Shown: positions 47,228-60,164 of the stretch, piece by piece
Layout of the letters: every line of letters starts with the position of its first letter
How positions within the stretch are numbered: position 1 is the first letter of the stretch
Source of the DNA: Sequoia sempervirens
Lineage: Eukaryota > Streptophyta > Pinopsida > Cupressales > Cupressaceae
Length of the DNA: 64,000 nt
Assembly (NCBI GenBank): GCA_007258455.2
Contig: VDFB02270651.1
Coordinates: 695,872,197 to 695,936,196 of the forward strand
Direction: 5' to 3'
Program-made: the position numbers and the translations under genes
Notes under the pieces: generated by a model
Databases searched by the model: none
What the model saw: the letters and a program-made list of their open reading frames with translations, nothing else
Told to the model about the DNA's origin: nothing

Positions 47228-47350
47228 CAAATCGGATATCCGATTTGTTTTGGATATCCAATTTGTGTCTAATATCTAATTTTAAAAACATTTTAAAATG
47301 TAATATTTTGGTGCTATAAATTGTATATCCGATCTAAATTGGATATCTAA
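47228..47350. repeat. Cluster of GGATATCC palindromes
   Basis: Contains the perfect 18-bp palindrome AAATCGGATATCCGATTT and related words TTGGATATCCAATTT, TATATCCGATC and AAATTGGATATCTAATTT within about 120 bp. Confidence 0.8.
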
Positions 47351-47394
47351 TTTTTTCACACATATACCCAAGAGTAATTAGGAGGTGGAGGGTG

Positions 47395-47398
47395 GGCA

Positions 47399-47429
<31 letters not shown>

Positions 47430-47434
47430 GGGAA

Positions 47435-47477
<43 letters not shown>

Positions 47478-49934
47478 GAGAAAGAGACAAAGAGAGGGGG
47501 AGAGAGACAATTAGGAGGGGGAAGGGAGAGAGAGATATATATATATAGAGAGAGAAATAATTAGGAGGGAGAAGGGAGAGGGGAAGAAGGGGAGGTGTAG
47601 AGAGAGAGAGAGAGAGAATTTGGAGGGAGAAGAGAGAGGAGAAGAGTGTTGAGGGTAGAGGATAGAAGGTTTAAGGGTTTATGGTTGATGGGGTAGGAGG
47701 GAGAGACTTGAGAGAGAGAGAGAGAGGGAGGGAGTGGGACAGAGATAGAGGGAGGGGGGGTTAAGCGTAGAGGGTAGATGGTTTAAGGGTTTTGGGTTAA
47801 GGGTNNNNNNNNNNNNNNNNNNNNGAAGATACTTGAGACACAGAGAGAGGGAGGGGTGGAGAGATAGAGGGAGTGGGAGGGTTATGGCAGGGTAGATGGT
47901 TTAAGGGTTTAGGCTAAGGGTGGAGGGAAGAGATATAGAGGGAGTGAATGAGTGAGAGAAGGACCTAAGAGAGGGAGAGGGCATAGGAGGGAGAGACTTG
48001 AGATAGAGTGAGTGAGTGAGTGAGACAGAGACCTCAGAGAGGGATTGGTGCTATGAGGGAGAGACTTGAGAGTGAGAGAGAGATAAAGGAAGTTAGGGTT
48101 AAGGGTAGAGGGTAGAGAGTTTAAGGGTTAAGGTTTTAGGGTTTAGGGTTAAGGGTTAAGGGGAGAGAGATAGAGGGAATGAGTGAGTGAGAGAGAGAAA
48201 TAATATAGGGAGAGGGGGTAGGATATTGAAGATACTTGAGAGAGAGAGGGAGGTAGTGGGAGAGAGATAGAGGGAAGGAGTGGGTTAAGGGTGAGGGGTA
48301 GATGGTTTTAAGGGTTTAGGGCTAAGGGTGGAGGGGAGAGAGATAGAGGGAGTGAGTGATTAAGAGAAAGACCTAAGAGAGGGAGAATGGGTAGGAGGGA
48401 GAGACTTGAGATAGAGTGAGTGAGTGAGAGAAAGACTTGAGAGAGGGAGTGGTGCTAGGAGGGAGAGACTTGAGAGATAGAGAGAGATAAAGGAAGGAAG
48501 GGTTAAGGGTTGATGGTAGAGGGTTTAAGGGTTTATGGTTTATGGTTTAGAGTTTAGGGTAGAGGGAAGAGAGATAGAAGGAGTGAATGAGTGAGATAGA
48601 AACCTAAGAGAGAGAGGGGGTACGAGGGAGAGACTTGAGATAGAGTGAGACCTGCTGAGTGGGAGAGAGAGAGAGACTTGAGAGGGAGGGTTATATATGG
48701 GAGAGACCTGATAGGAGAGGGAGGGAGTGGGAGAGATATGGAGGAGGAGATAGGGTTAAGGGTAGAGGGTAGAGGGTTTAAGGGTTTATGTATATGGGTT
48801 ATGGGTTAAGGGGTTTAGGGTTATGGGTAGAGGAGAGAGATAGAGGAGGAGGAGTGAGAGAGATACCTAAGAGAGGGAGAGGGGGTGGTGATATTGGAAG
48901 ATAATGGAGAGAGAGAGAGAGGGAGGGAGGGAGTGGGAGAGAGATAGAGGAGGAGGGCTAAGGGCAGAGCAGATGGCTTAAGAATCCTAGGTTAAGGGTG
49001 GAGGGAGAGAGATAGAGGGAGGGAGGAGCGAGAGAAAGACCCAAGAGAGGGAGAAGGGGTAGGAGGCAGAGACTTGAGATAGAGTGAGTGAGTGAGAGAG
49101 AAACCTCAGAGAGGGAGTGGTGCTAGGAGGGAGAGACTTGAGAGAGAGAGAGATAAAGGAAGGGAGGGTTAAGGGTAGAGGGTAGAGGGTTTAAGTGTTT
49201 AGGGTTTAGGGTTTAGGGTTTAGGGTTAAGGGGAGAGAAATAGAGGGAGTGAGTGAGTGAGATAGAGACCTAAGAGAGGGAGAGGGGTAGGATGGAGATA
49301 CTTGAGAGAGAGAGAGAGGGAGGAAGTGGAAGAGAGATAGAGGGAGGGGGTTTAAGGGTAGAGGGTAGATGATTTCAGGGTTTAAGGTTTAAGGGTTAAG
49401 GGTTTAGGTTTTTGGGTTAAGGGTAGAATGAAGAGAGATAGATGGAGTGAGTGAGTGAGTGGGAGACCTAAGAGAGGGAGATGGGGTAGGAGGGAGAGAC
49501 TTGAGATAGAGTGAATGAGTGAGTTAGAGAGAGAGACCTAAGAGAGGGAGTGGTGCTAGGAGGGAGATACTTGATAGAGAGAGAGGAAGGGAGTGGGAGA
49601 GAGATAGAGGGATACAAGGTTAAGGGTAGAGGGTAGAGGGTTTAAGGGTTTAGGGTTAAGGATTAAGGATTAAGGGTTTAGGGTTATGTGTAGAGGGATT
49701 TAGTGAGAGAGAGAGGGAGGGAGTGGGAAAGAGATAGAGAGTAGAGGGTTAATGGTTTAGGTTTTAGGGTTTAAGGTAGAGGGGAGAGACATAGAGGGAG
49801 TGAGAGAGAGAGAGAGAAACCCAAGAGAGGGAGAGGGGGTAGGAGGGAGAGACTAGAGAGAGAGAGGGTAGAGGGTTTAAGGGTTTGGGGTTTAATGGTT
49901 AAAGGTTAATGGTTTAGGGTTTAGGGTTAGGGGT
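47395..49934 (+). repeat. AG-rich satellite with telomere-like motifs, block 1
   Basis: A higher-order array of two interleaved parts: purine-rich words (GAGAGAGATAGAGGGAGTGA, CCTAAGAGAGGGAGAGGGGT, AGGAGGGAGAGACTTGAGA) and telomere-like words (GGGTTTAAGGGTTTAGGGTT). A run of about five TTTAGGG units lies at about 49196-49233. Composite units recur at a few hundred bp. No ORF is meaningful here. Confidence 0.9.
47805..47824. other. Assembly gap (20 N)
   Basis: Twenty N inside the satellite; array length here may be collapsed or wrong. Confidence 0.99.
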
Positions 49935-50292
49935 AGTGATGGAACTTCAAAGATTTGTTCTGTGTGTTCTATTTTATCCTACCTTGTGTCTTTGGTCATC
50001 TATGGTGTTTGGGAAAAGCCTAAGGTTGGGGTTTTACCTTTTTTTGCATGTAAAACCCTAGTGTTCATCTTACACCTTGGATGGGATCTATTTGGCCATT
50101 ACTTTTTGGGAAGGTTTTAAAATGACTTAAGCCCCATCGCTTCATCTAGGCTAGGCCCCCTTTTGTTTTATCATTTTATTTCCTTTGCCTAACTTTATTT
50201 TTCCTATGTCTTTTGTTGGTGTCGTGTTCCCTTGTTAAAACAACTTATGTCATTGTTTGTCATTAGCCTAGTGATGTCCCCTTATTCCTTTA

Positions 50293-51278
50293 GGGGAGAG
50301 GGCCCAGTAGTCGTGCATGCTAACTTTCTGAGCATGTAGCAATTGACTAGAATATTGTAGAACCTTCATTTTGTTTTGAAATGTAGAATGGTCTCTTATT
50401 TATCTATAACTAAGGTTTGGAGGCACGACTCATCATGCAACTCGCCACATCGGAAAATATTTTGAGAAGTGTCTAAAATATGAATTTTTAAAGGTTTGAC
50501 CAAAACTTAATCATGGAACCCCCAATAGTTGAACAAAAAAATATCATTTGTTGCTTGTAGAATATCATATTTTTATTTAAATTAAAATTAATATACAACC
50601 TAAGTGGACCAAATACTTATTGATAACCATAAATCTTTGATATCTCTACCTTTTATATTCAACACATATGGACTAATAGTTGAACACAAAAAATCTATTT
50701 TTTGTTATGAAAACAACACATAATTATTTAAAATACAACTTATATTGAACAAAAATGGACCAATAGTTGTACACTAAAACTTTTTGAAAATCCTTCACAT
50801 TTAATGGGAAAATAAATGTTATTTATTGTGCTCACCTTTTATATTTGTGATAGGACAAACTATTAATATAAAATTATCGAATCCTTGTACATTGCTACCC
50901 CAATTGTTGTACACATAAGAACAATATTTTTTCACTATGATAACAATACTCATTTAAATGAGTGTCTTATTTTATGAAATGAGCATTTTATTTTTTAAAT
51001 GATATACTTATAGTTGAGAGTTATGATATTTTATTTGAAACAAAAAAATAATTATTTCACTTTTTCATGAATGTATTTATGTTTTTTTCATATAACATTT
51101 AAAGGTTCTCATGTGTTCAAGTATGGGTCCATTTTTTATCAACATTTGGTTTTTTCTTTATTTACATATGGACTGTTTATTTACAATATATAGTATAAAT
51201 ATGTGGTAAAACTGGGTATTATCATCACTATTGAGTGCACAACTATTGGACCCTTGATGACTATTGGGCCCTCTCCCC
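50293..51278. mobile_element. MITE-B (986 bp), left arm copy
   Basis: Terminal inverted repeats GGGGAGAGGGCCCARTAGTC, flanked by TA on both sides (50291-50292, 51279-51280), as in Tc1/mariner-type elements. The interior carries at least five copies, in both orientations, of a CCAATAGTTGWACA-like motif. No transposase. Confidence 0.75.
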
Positions 51279-51468
51279 TAATAATTTTTTTTATTTTGTA
51301 GAGGGACAAGTTCTCATGGTCATAGATCAATTGTTGTGTGCTCTCAGTTGTTCCCCGCCATCCTGTGATGACCCCACCACACTATCTTTGTTGATCGTAA
51401 TATCAGAAGTGAGTGTCACATGTCACATCTAGTGAAGCCGAAGGAATCATAAATACTTTGATGCATCT

Positions 51469-51741
51469 TTAATACATTATGCCATGGGTTACTAAAGCAG
51501 TTATAAGATGCATGTGTTTTAAATCAATGGAGATGTTATAATCTTGGTAGAAAGGTGCTTGATGGTTAATAAAAAGGATGGGGACTATGTTGAACAAACA
51601 AGATTTCTGATGGTTGAGATCCATGGTTTCCCGCCATCGCATGATCAAAAGTTGCAAGGTCTTTATTGATTGCGATATCACGAGCGAGTGCCACATGGAT
51701 CTCTTTGGCAATGAGTAGTATGGTGGGCCCCTTATTTCCAC
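51469..51741 (-). other. 90-codon ORF conserved between palindrome arms
   Basis: Open on the minus strand: IRGPPYYSLPKRSMWHSLVI, TMDLNHQKSC, YNISIDLKHMHLITALVTHG. The corresponding plus-strand segment at 62333-62638 stays open in the same frame with roughly 70 percent similar residues. No known domain. It may be coding, or open by chance because the arms are copies. Confidence 0.25.
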
Positions 51742-52555
51742 GATGGAGACTATGTTAGTTTTCTTTGAAGGTAGTTGTTTGATGATTTGACAAAGGTGAA
51801 GGATTAAGGGCTAATATTTTAATCTGCATCAAATGCAATTAGAGTCATTCGTGCAACACGCGAGTAAGATTTAATGGTGTCCATGACATCTACTGCCATG
51901 GTTTGATTGAAATAAAGCAACTATTCTTCTACTTTTGGTATCACAAAGCATTCAAAACATCTTAAATGGGGATTGTAGGTAGATATGTTTTGTGTAAGGA
52001 TTTGTTAAGTAGTATTGGGTTAGAATACATGTTGATGAAATTCTAAAGCAATGTTCTCAAGGGTCTTATAATTTATGTGTTATATCTGTCATAAACCCTT
52101 AGATGTTTATGAATTTGACTCCCTCAATGGATATATGGCACTGATGTAAGTTGTACTAATTTGTATGGTTCAGTATTTTGTTTGTCTTTACCTAGCGCTT
52201 ACTACAAATTGTAGATCAATGACTATTTTACAATGTGGAATGTGTTGTAGTTATCTCATGCTCCAAATATTTGATATTACTAATGAACAACCAATTCTAT
52301 TGAGTATTATGCTATTATTTTGAGCTATTAAATGAGATTATTTTTTATTGTTAATGTTGTTTACGATGATGGTGTAGAGGGTGTAAACACATTAAGGGAT
52401 CACCCTCTTGGGTCTTATAGAGCCCAAAGTGTAGGAGGTCTTTAAAATCCTCGTAAGTTGGTCTAGGTCATTCGATCTACCCTTGATTGGAATTGGAAAT
52501 TCCATAGGTAAATTAGAAGACTAACCCGGTTACAATAAAAATAACCAACAGGTAG

Positions 52556-55252
52556 AGGGGAGAGAGATAGAGGGATTCAGTGAGAGATAGAGGGTAGAGG
52601 ATTAAGGGTAGAGGGGAGGTAGATAAGAGTGAGTGAGAGAGAGAGAGAGAGAGAGACTTGAGATTGGGGGAGGGGGTAGGAGGGTGAGACTTGAGAGAGA
52701 GAGGGAGGGAGGGAGGAAGTGGGAGAGAGATAGAGGGTTTAAGGGTTTAGAGTTTGGTGGTTAATGGTTTAGGCTTATTTTGTGCTGCAGATGGGAGAGA
52801 GATAGAGGAGGAATGAGAGAGAGACCTGAGAGAGGGAGAGAGAGGGAGGGAGTGGGAGAGAGATAGAGGGTAGAGGATTTAAGTATTTAAGGGTTAAGGA
52901 TACAGGGCTAAGGGTAGAGTGGAGTCCTAGGAGTGAGAGAGAGAGAGAGAGGGAGGGAGTATTGGGAGAGAGATAGAGGGTAGAGGGTTTAAGGGTTTAG
53001 AGTTTAAGGGTTAAGGGTTTAAGGTTTAGGGATAAGGGTAGAGGGGAGATAAATAGAGAGAATGAGTGAGAGAGAGAGACCTAAGAGAGGGAGAGGGGGG
53101 AGGAGGGAGAGACTGAGAGAGAGAGAGAGGCAGAGGGCAGATGGTTTGCTGTCATGGGCCTATGGGGTTAAGGGTTAAGGTTTAGGGTTATGGATAGAGG
53201 GGAGAGAGATAGAGGGATTCAATGAGAGAGAGAGGGAGGGAGTGGGAGAGAGATAGAGGGTAAATAGAAGGTTAAGGGTAGAGGGGAGGGAGATAAGAGT
53301 GATTAAGAGAGAGAGAGTTGAGAGAGGGAGAGAGGGTAGGAGGGTGAGACTTGAGAGAGAGGAAAAGAGGGAGGGAGTGGGAAAGAGATAATGGGTAGAG
53401 GCTTAAACGTAGAGAGTAGAGGGTTTAAGGGTTTAGAGTTTAAGGTTATAAATAGGGTTTAGGTTATGTTTAGGGTTTAGGGTTTGTATAAGAGGGAGAC
53501 ACATAGGAGGAAAAGGAGTTAGAGATAGAGAGAGACCTAAGAGGGAGAGGGGTAGAGGAGAGACCGAGAGAGAGATGAGGGCAGAGGATAGAGGGGTTTA
53601 AGGGTTTGGAGTTTAAGGATTAAGGGCTTGAGGTTATGGGTAGAGGGAGAGAGATAGAGGATCTCAAAGGAGAGAGAGGATGGAGTGTGAGAGAGACAGA
53701 GAGTAATAGTTAGAGGGCTAAGGGTAGAGGGTAGAAGGTAGAGGTTAAGGGTAGAAGGGAGGGAGATAAGAGTGAGTGAGGGAGGGAGAGAGACCTGAGA
53801 GAGGGAGAGGGGGTAGGTGGGTGAGACTTGAGAGAGAGAGGGAAAGAGGGAGGTAATGGGAGAGAGATATGGGGTAGAGGGTTAAATATAGAGGGTAGGG
53901 GAAGTTTAAGGGTTTAGAGTTTACAAGTTTAGGGCTTAGGTTTAGGTTTAGGGTTTATGGGTAGAGGGGAGATAACAGAGGAGGGAGGAGAGAGATAAGG
54001 GGTAGAGGGTTAAAACATAGAGGTAGGGGGCTTAAGGGTTTAGGAGTTTAAGGGGTTAAGGGTTTAGGTTTAGGTTTAGGTTTAAGGCAGAGGGGATAAA
54101 TAGAGGAGGAGGAGAGATAGAGAGATACCCAAGAGAGGGAGAGGGGTAGGGAGGAGAATCGGAAGAGAGAGAGACAGAGGGTCGGTGCTCTGTTTAAGGG
54201 TTAAGGGTTTGGGGTTTAGGGTTGGGTGGGCAGAGGGGAGAGATAGAGGATTTAGGGAGAGAGAGGAGGAGTGGGAGACATGAGGTAGAGGGGCAGAAGA
54301 TAGGAGGGTTAAGGGTAAGAGGGAAAAGATAGGAGTGAGTAGAGAGAGAGAGACCCAAGAGAAGGAAAGGTGCTAGTAGGGCACTTGATAGAGAGGGAGG
54401 GAGGGATGGAGTACTAGGAGAGAGATAGAAAGTAGAGGGTTTAAGGGTTTAGAGTTTAAGGGTTAAGAGTTTAAGGTTTAGGGTTAAGGGTAGAGGGGAG
54501 AGAGATAGAGAGAGTGAGTGAGAGAGAGACCTGAGAGAGGGAGAGGGGTAAGGAGGTAGAGACTTGAGAGAGAGAGAGAGGGTAGAGGGTGGAGGGTAGA
54601 GGGTAGAGGAGAGAGAGATAGAGGGATCCAGTGAGAGAGAGAGGGAGGGAGTAGGAGAGAGATAGAGAGCACATAGAGGGTTAAGGGTAGAGGGTAGATG
54701 GTTTAAGGATTAAGGGTTTAGGGTTTAGGGTTTAGGTGAAGGGGAGAGAGATAGAGGGAGTGAGTGAGTGAGAGAGAGACCTAAGAGAGGAAGAGGGGGT
54801 AGGATATTGAAGATACTTGAGAGAGAGAGGGGAAGGGAGTGGGAGAGAGATAGAGGGAGGGAGGGTTAAGGGTAGAGGGTAGATGGTTTAAGGGTTTAGG
54901 GTTTAGGGTGGAGGGGAGAGATATAGAGGGAGTGAGTGAGTTAGAGAAAGACCTAAGAGAGGGAGAAGGGTTAGGAGGGAGAGACTTGAGATAGAATGAG
55001 TGAGTGAGAGAGAGACCTCAGAGAGGGAGTGGTGCAAGGAGGGAGAGACTTGAGAGAGAGAGATATAAAGGAAGGCAAGGTTAAGGGTTGAGAGAGACCT
55101 AAGGGAGGGAGAAGGGGTAGGATAGATTGACTTGAGAGAGAGAGAGAGAGGGAGGGAGTGGAGGAGAGATAGAGGGAGGGGGGGTTAAGTGTAGAGGGTA
55201 GATGGTTTAAGGGTTAAGGGTTTAGGGTTTTAGGCTAAGGGTAGAGGGAAGT
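52556..55252 (+). repeat. AG-rich satellite with telomere-like motifs, block 2
   Basis: Same composition and strand orientation as block 1, about 2.7 kb. It lies between family C copy 2 (direct) and the reversed copy at 55253. The TTTAGGG-like runs include about 54717-54735. Confidence 0.9.
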
Positions 55253-55915
55253 GTTTATTTTTTTTAACAATGTAAAAAGGTTGGTATTCTAATCTACATA
55301 TGGAATTGCTAATCCTAATCAACAACAACTTGAAGGACCTGGACCAACTGACGAGGACTTTAAAAAATCCTCCTACACTTTAGGCTCTGCAAGACCCGAG
55401 AGGGTGATCCCTTAATGTGTTTACAACCTCTTCACTAATATCATAAACATCATTAAAAATAACAAATAATCTCATTTAATAGATCAACATAATAGGATAA
55501 TATCGAATAGAATTGGTTATTCATCGACATTATCAGCTATTTGGAGCATGAGATAACTACAACACAATCCCAAGATAAAATAGGTCATTGATTTGCAATT
55601 TTTAGCAAGCTCTAGGTAAGGACCTAACAACATCGTGAATCATACAACTTAGATCAGTGCCATATATCCATTGTGGGAGTCAAATTCATAAGTATTCGAG
55701 GGTTTATGCTAGATTTAACACATAACATATACAATCCTAGATAACATTGCATTGCAATCTCATCAATATGTATTGTAACCCAATACTACTTATCAAATCC
55801 TTATATTGCATATTCACCTATAACCCATTTGAGATTTTTAATTAATCCTTGAATTGAAGCTTAAAATAGGATCACAATTGTTAACAGTGAGATGAATGAA
55901 ATAACCTATCTCTCT
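55253..55915 (-). repeat. Left inverted repeat of the 5.6-kb unit (family C reversed)
   Basis: Reverse complement of 60165-60840 over about 660 bp: GAGGGTGATCCCTTAATGTG, GGAGCATGAGATAACTAC and ATCAGTGCCATATATCC pair with their counterparts. The outer edge abuts the purine-rich satellite (GAGGGAAG). Confidence 0.85.
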
Positions 55916-56037
55916 CTTTAGGGTTGTAGGTTGATTGAATTGTGGGGAATTGTAGGGTTTTATTCTGTAATTTCATTTTCTGGTTATTCCTAATTATTTG
56001 AAGTGTGAAATAGTAAGTAAGCCCTAGTTTATCCAAG

Positions 56038-59000
56038 ATGGCACCTCCAAAGTAACACTCTAGCCAAATTGATTATTTGAGTAGGAAACTATATGATGAT
56101 TTCTTGGATCAACTGCCATTTTCAAAAAATGATAGGAAGAAGGGGTTGGTTCTGGATGCAAGAAAAATTTTAGGAGGGATTGGTATATAATTGTTCAAAT
56201 AGAGCCGATGTTAGGGTTCCTCTTACAGGTTTATAGATGTTTAGACTATGGTATGGACAGAGGAATTTTCCTCACCCATTCTCAAATGACTGGATGTATG
56301 ATATGAGGAAGTTGGTTGTGCCAAATGTGTTCCCTAATATAGATTTTCTTAGGGTAGTGGCTACGAGATATGACCCTGTCATGCGGGTAATTAGGGACAA
56401 TAATGGAAGGGTTCTGTTGAGCATTAACAAAGAAGAGGTCCAATAGGTTTTTGATTTGAGTGAGCCAAGTGTATACTTGGTTCCTATCAATCTTGAGGAA
56501 ATGAAGCAAGAATATGGAAAATTAAATTCTCTTTTAAGAGCTAAGTTGCTTCCACCTCATGTGGCTAGGGCAAGGGGTTCAATATTTCATATTAGCCCTA
56601 GTGACCAAGAACCATTTAGAGTAAATTGCTTTGCAAATCATTTCTTGGCCACTTTTTATTCATTGTGCCATATTTTAGGTTTCAATCCTAGCACGATGAT
56701 GCCCATTGCCTACATGTTCATGGGGGTGCAAATACAACACTCCAATTTCTCTGTGACATGTGATTTTTCCTCCTTCTTGGCTAAAAGGATACATGAAGGG
56801 ATGTCAAATTTGTAGCGGAATGATGCAGGAACTCAATTCTTTTGGTATTCTATATTGATGAATATGTTCTTGTGCAAGAATGCTAACTTCTTTTCCGAGA
56901 AGATGGAATTAAGGAAATTTTTTGATGGAGAAAGATTTCTTGTATAGATATGGACTCTAGACTTATCATGTAATAAAGAAGGCACTAGTTATGTGCAATT
57001 TGATATTTACTTTGCTTCTAGATTGAGGGCTAGACTGATGGTGAATGTACCCAGGATCCCTGAGGAATTGCATGATTTCCTTAGACTGAAGGGGGGGAGG
57101 CTAGAATTAAAAGTCTACATAACTGGGGTGGCATTATTCCATACCCAATAAACACTATTTTGAGGGTATATAGTTTTCAAGGAACCACCAATATACTGCT
57201 ATACAATGTGCCACCAAGAGTGGGATTTGCAGAGGTTATGTGGCAAATAGGTTGTATCCATGAGGATAACCTCACTAGGAGGGGTAAGGGAACCTTTTTC
57301 CCAGATTATACAGTGGTATTTGATTTTGTATTTTCAAAGGGAGGATTGGTACACTTTGGAAAATTCTTTGATGATTACCACTTAAGGTGTGGTCCAAAGA
57401 GGCAACATGATCCTAAGAGCTTATTTTCCCTTTTCAAACAAAGAATAAAAGGTGGCAATTTTGTGCATGAGTTCAACTTTCCTGAGGACCTGATTAGAAA
57501 CAAATTTGATCTAAATAGGAAAGATTTGAACAAGGAGAAATGGATAGCTTATGATAAGATATTAGATATTGTGCACAAAATTGATCCAAAGTATAATCCA
57601 TTGTTGGAGTTCAATCCACATCATAAGAAAATGATTTTTTGATGCAGAACTTCAAAGAAATTATGGGCACCTTGAGGACCAAGAAGATAAACTTGGAATT
57701 CAATCTGGGTGTGCAGGAACAAGGTGTCAGGCCAATGGAGACAAGCCCAACATACCAGCCTATAGAAAGGTGACCAATTTATAGGAGGAAAAAGGATGAC
57801 AATAGTGATGAAGAAGAAGTTGATAGAAAAGGTAAACAAATAATGAAATTGCCTACATAGCCAGGTCCAAAGCTCAAAAAAATTGGGGAAATTAAGATTA
57901 TTGATCTGGAATCATCACCAGAAGATAGTCCTTCATCACCACCATTTGAACCAAGCCCTAAGAGGCAAAGGACTGATCAACCACCAGAGGATGTGATGGA
58001 TGAGATTGTTGTTACTAATCAAGATATGCAGATTGGTATGCCTTCTCCTCCTAGGTTAGCTGAATTTGTTTTATCCAAATTTGATATGAAAGGAAAATGT
58101 GTACAAGATGCAAGAATGGAGGCATGTAAGGAGTTTCTTGATGATGATGCATTTATAAAAACTCCCATCTTCTTGCAATTGGTATGGAGGATAAAATTTG
58201 AGGAATATCAAGATAAATGGGAAAAGAGGAGAGAGTTGAGACCTGACAGGTCAAACCAGGAGAATGATGAGGAAGTGAAAGCTAAATTAATGGAAGAATT
58301 CAAGAACATTACTCCTAAGGAAGGAAGAAAACTGGTAACTCAGGCTGGTGCATTGATTCTTCCTAAATGGGACATTGCAGATGCTGTAGCATTTAATACT
58401 ATTCTAAATTCTAAGCATCCTTTGCAAGACTCTGAATAAGAGGTCAAGGCAGCACTACAAGACTCTTCCTTCAGTGAATAGTATGAGACTTTGGAAATTT
58501 GGGCATTGGCCACACAAGGAAGAAAGCTAGATGTTACAGATATTAACCCAAATTTTAGAGGAGGGTTAATAATAAAAAGAGCTTTAGAGACCTCACCACT
58601 GAGGTCACTAATCTAACTATGAATGTGGCCAAATTGGCCCAAAAGACTATTGAAAGAGAAGAGGCTGACAAGAAGAGCCTGATGGAGAAGTATAAAATTT
58701 TGATTGAGGAATACAACAAAATGCAGCAAAAGAATGTTGAGTTGCAGACAGAGGTGGATAGGTTAAGGTATAAATAGATTAGGGAGGCATCAAGTGCTCC
58801 AGGAATTAGTTCATTACCTTCCACATCAAGGTCAGTTCCTCCTGCTTCTCAATTATTTCCACACCAAGGTATCCTATTCAGAATCCTTCCCTCATCCCTC
58901 CTTTAGAACTAATTGTTGAAGAAACAAAGTTCTCTCTCAATCCTACAAAGAAGCAGCTCATGTAGAAAATTGAAGAATTGCAGGAATCATTAAAGGTAAG

Positions 59001-59690
59001 TGAGGAGGGATCTCTTTCAAAGCAAAAGGATATTATCACTACTGTCTTGAGGCACTTAAATGAAAAGGTTGATAATATATTATCATCTATACATTATTTA
59101 TATTCTTTATTATTTTATGAAATAAAGAATATAGATAGGCACCAGGAGGTAGTGATACCACTAATTGAAAATTGGATCCCTAGGGCTAGTGATTTGGGTA
59201 TAATGTATACAGCGTCAAGGTTTGATACAAATAATAGGCCCCAATCATTAAAGACTATTCATGTGTTATCCAAATCATTGCAAGGTTTTTAGATCTTACC
59301 AGATGACTTGAGTAGGAGGATCATGGAATTAGTGAAGAATTTTGATGATTGTGGGAACACATTGTTACATGATATAATTAATGAGCAGGGGAATATTAGG
59401 TCACTCCAACAGTGGCAAGATCAGGCAAATGAGGTCATCAATGTCCAAATTAAATTAATTTGTGATGACTCAGATTATGATTTGTTGGTGAGCTGTATGG
59501 ATAAAATCATTAGCACCAGCTCATTTTTGGAATCTTTCAAAAGAGATGCAAATTAGGTAGTGGTTAAATATACACCTTATAATGCTAAGGTAAATGAGGT
59601 AATTAATTTTGACTAGTTGACTGATGAAGAATATTAGAAATGGGTAACTAAATATTTAACTGAGGAAGAATAAAAGAAGTGGGCTGCTAA
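56038..59690 (+). pseudogene. Large unrecognised protein gene of the long-TIR unit, decayed
   Basis: Starts MAPPK at 56038 and can be followed for about 1,200 codons through three frames. Readable blocks: DFLDQLPFSKNDRKKGLVLD; MFRLWYGQRNFPHPFSNDW, LVVPNVFPNIDFLRVVATRYD and VMRVIRDNNGRVLLSIN (56237-56446); PINLEEMKQEYGKLNSLLRA with FRVNCFANHFLATFYSLCHI (56456-56815); NTILRVYSFQGTTNILLYN, PPRVGFAEVMWQIGCIHEDN and FVFSKGGLVHFGKFFDDYH (57130-57642); an acidic Ser/Pro-rich linker; LAEFVLSKFDMKGKCVQDAR, IFLQLVWRIKFEEYQDKWEK (57993-58439); a coiled-coil-like KYKILIEEYNKMQQKNVELQ (about 58686-58760); and SLQQWQDQANEVINVQIKLI near 59430. Most stops are TAG/TAA where Gln fits. No reverse transcriptase, DDE or other known catalytic motif. 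It looks like a transposon-borne protein of plants, but I cannot name it. Confidence 0.5.
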
Positions 59691-60164
59691 CAGTTGGCAA
59701 ATAAGCTATTGTAGTTACAACAGTTCTAGTTTTGCTTTGGTGGTAGCCTTGGTGTGGGATTCTTATGGATTTTGTTATTGCATCAACTTTTCTCAGCTGG
59801 CACAATGAACATGAATATTCTCTAGGGTGATTTTTGTTGTAAAAACTTTTGGAATGTTACCAGGTATTCCAATTGGCTGGTGACATGTGTACTTTCTGGC
59901 TTGATGCTTGTTTGCTCCTTTAGTTTCTATAAGAAGGATTTCAAGGCCAGAAGTATGAGTTAGGTTAGATAATTTTGGGTTAGTCCAGGTGAATTTGTAT
60001 ATAAATTGTAGTTCATGGTTTTAGGAAAATGCACTTGTATCTGAGTTCTATATTGTGGCTCTTGAATCTGCTAGATTTAATGTTGTATAACAAGACTAGC
60101 ATTTGTTGAAATGATAAATTCAAACCTGATGCAAGCCCAATGTAAATGGCTATTTGTCTTTGAA

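Larger units (their letters stand above)
49935..52555 (+). repeat. Repeat family C, copy 2, interrupted
   Basis: 49935-50110 matches 43571-43753 and 51946-52555 matches about 44135-44760 of copy 1. Between them lies a 1.8-kb insertion, and about 390 bp of family C is missing. TTACTTTTTGG at the left break and CTACTTTTGG at the right may be an approximately 9-10-bp target duplication. The same interrupted structure is found reversed in 61739-64000. The copy ends AATAAAAATAACCAAC directly against satellite. Confidence 0.8.

Noticed and set aside
54471..54674. Minus-strand ORFs of 62-67 codons in the satellite
   Set aside because: Low-complexity Ser/Leu/Pro translation of the AG-rich array.
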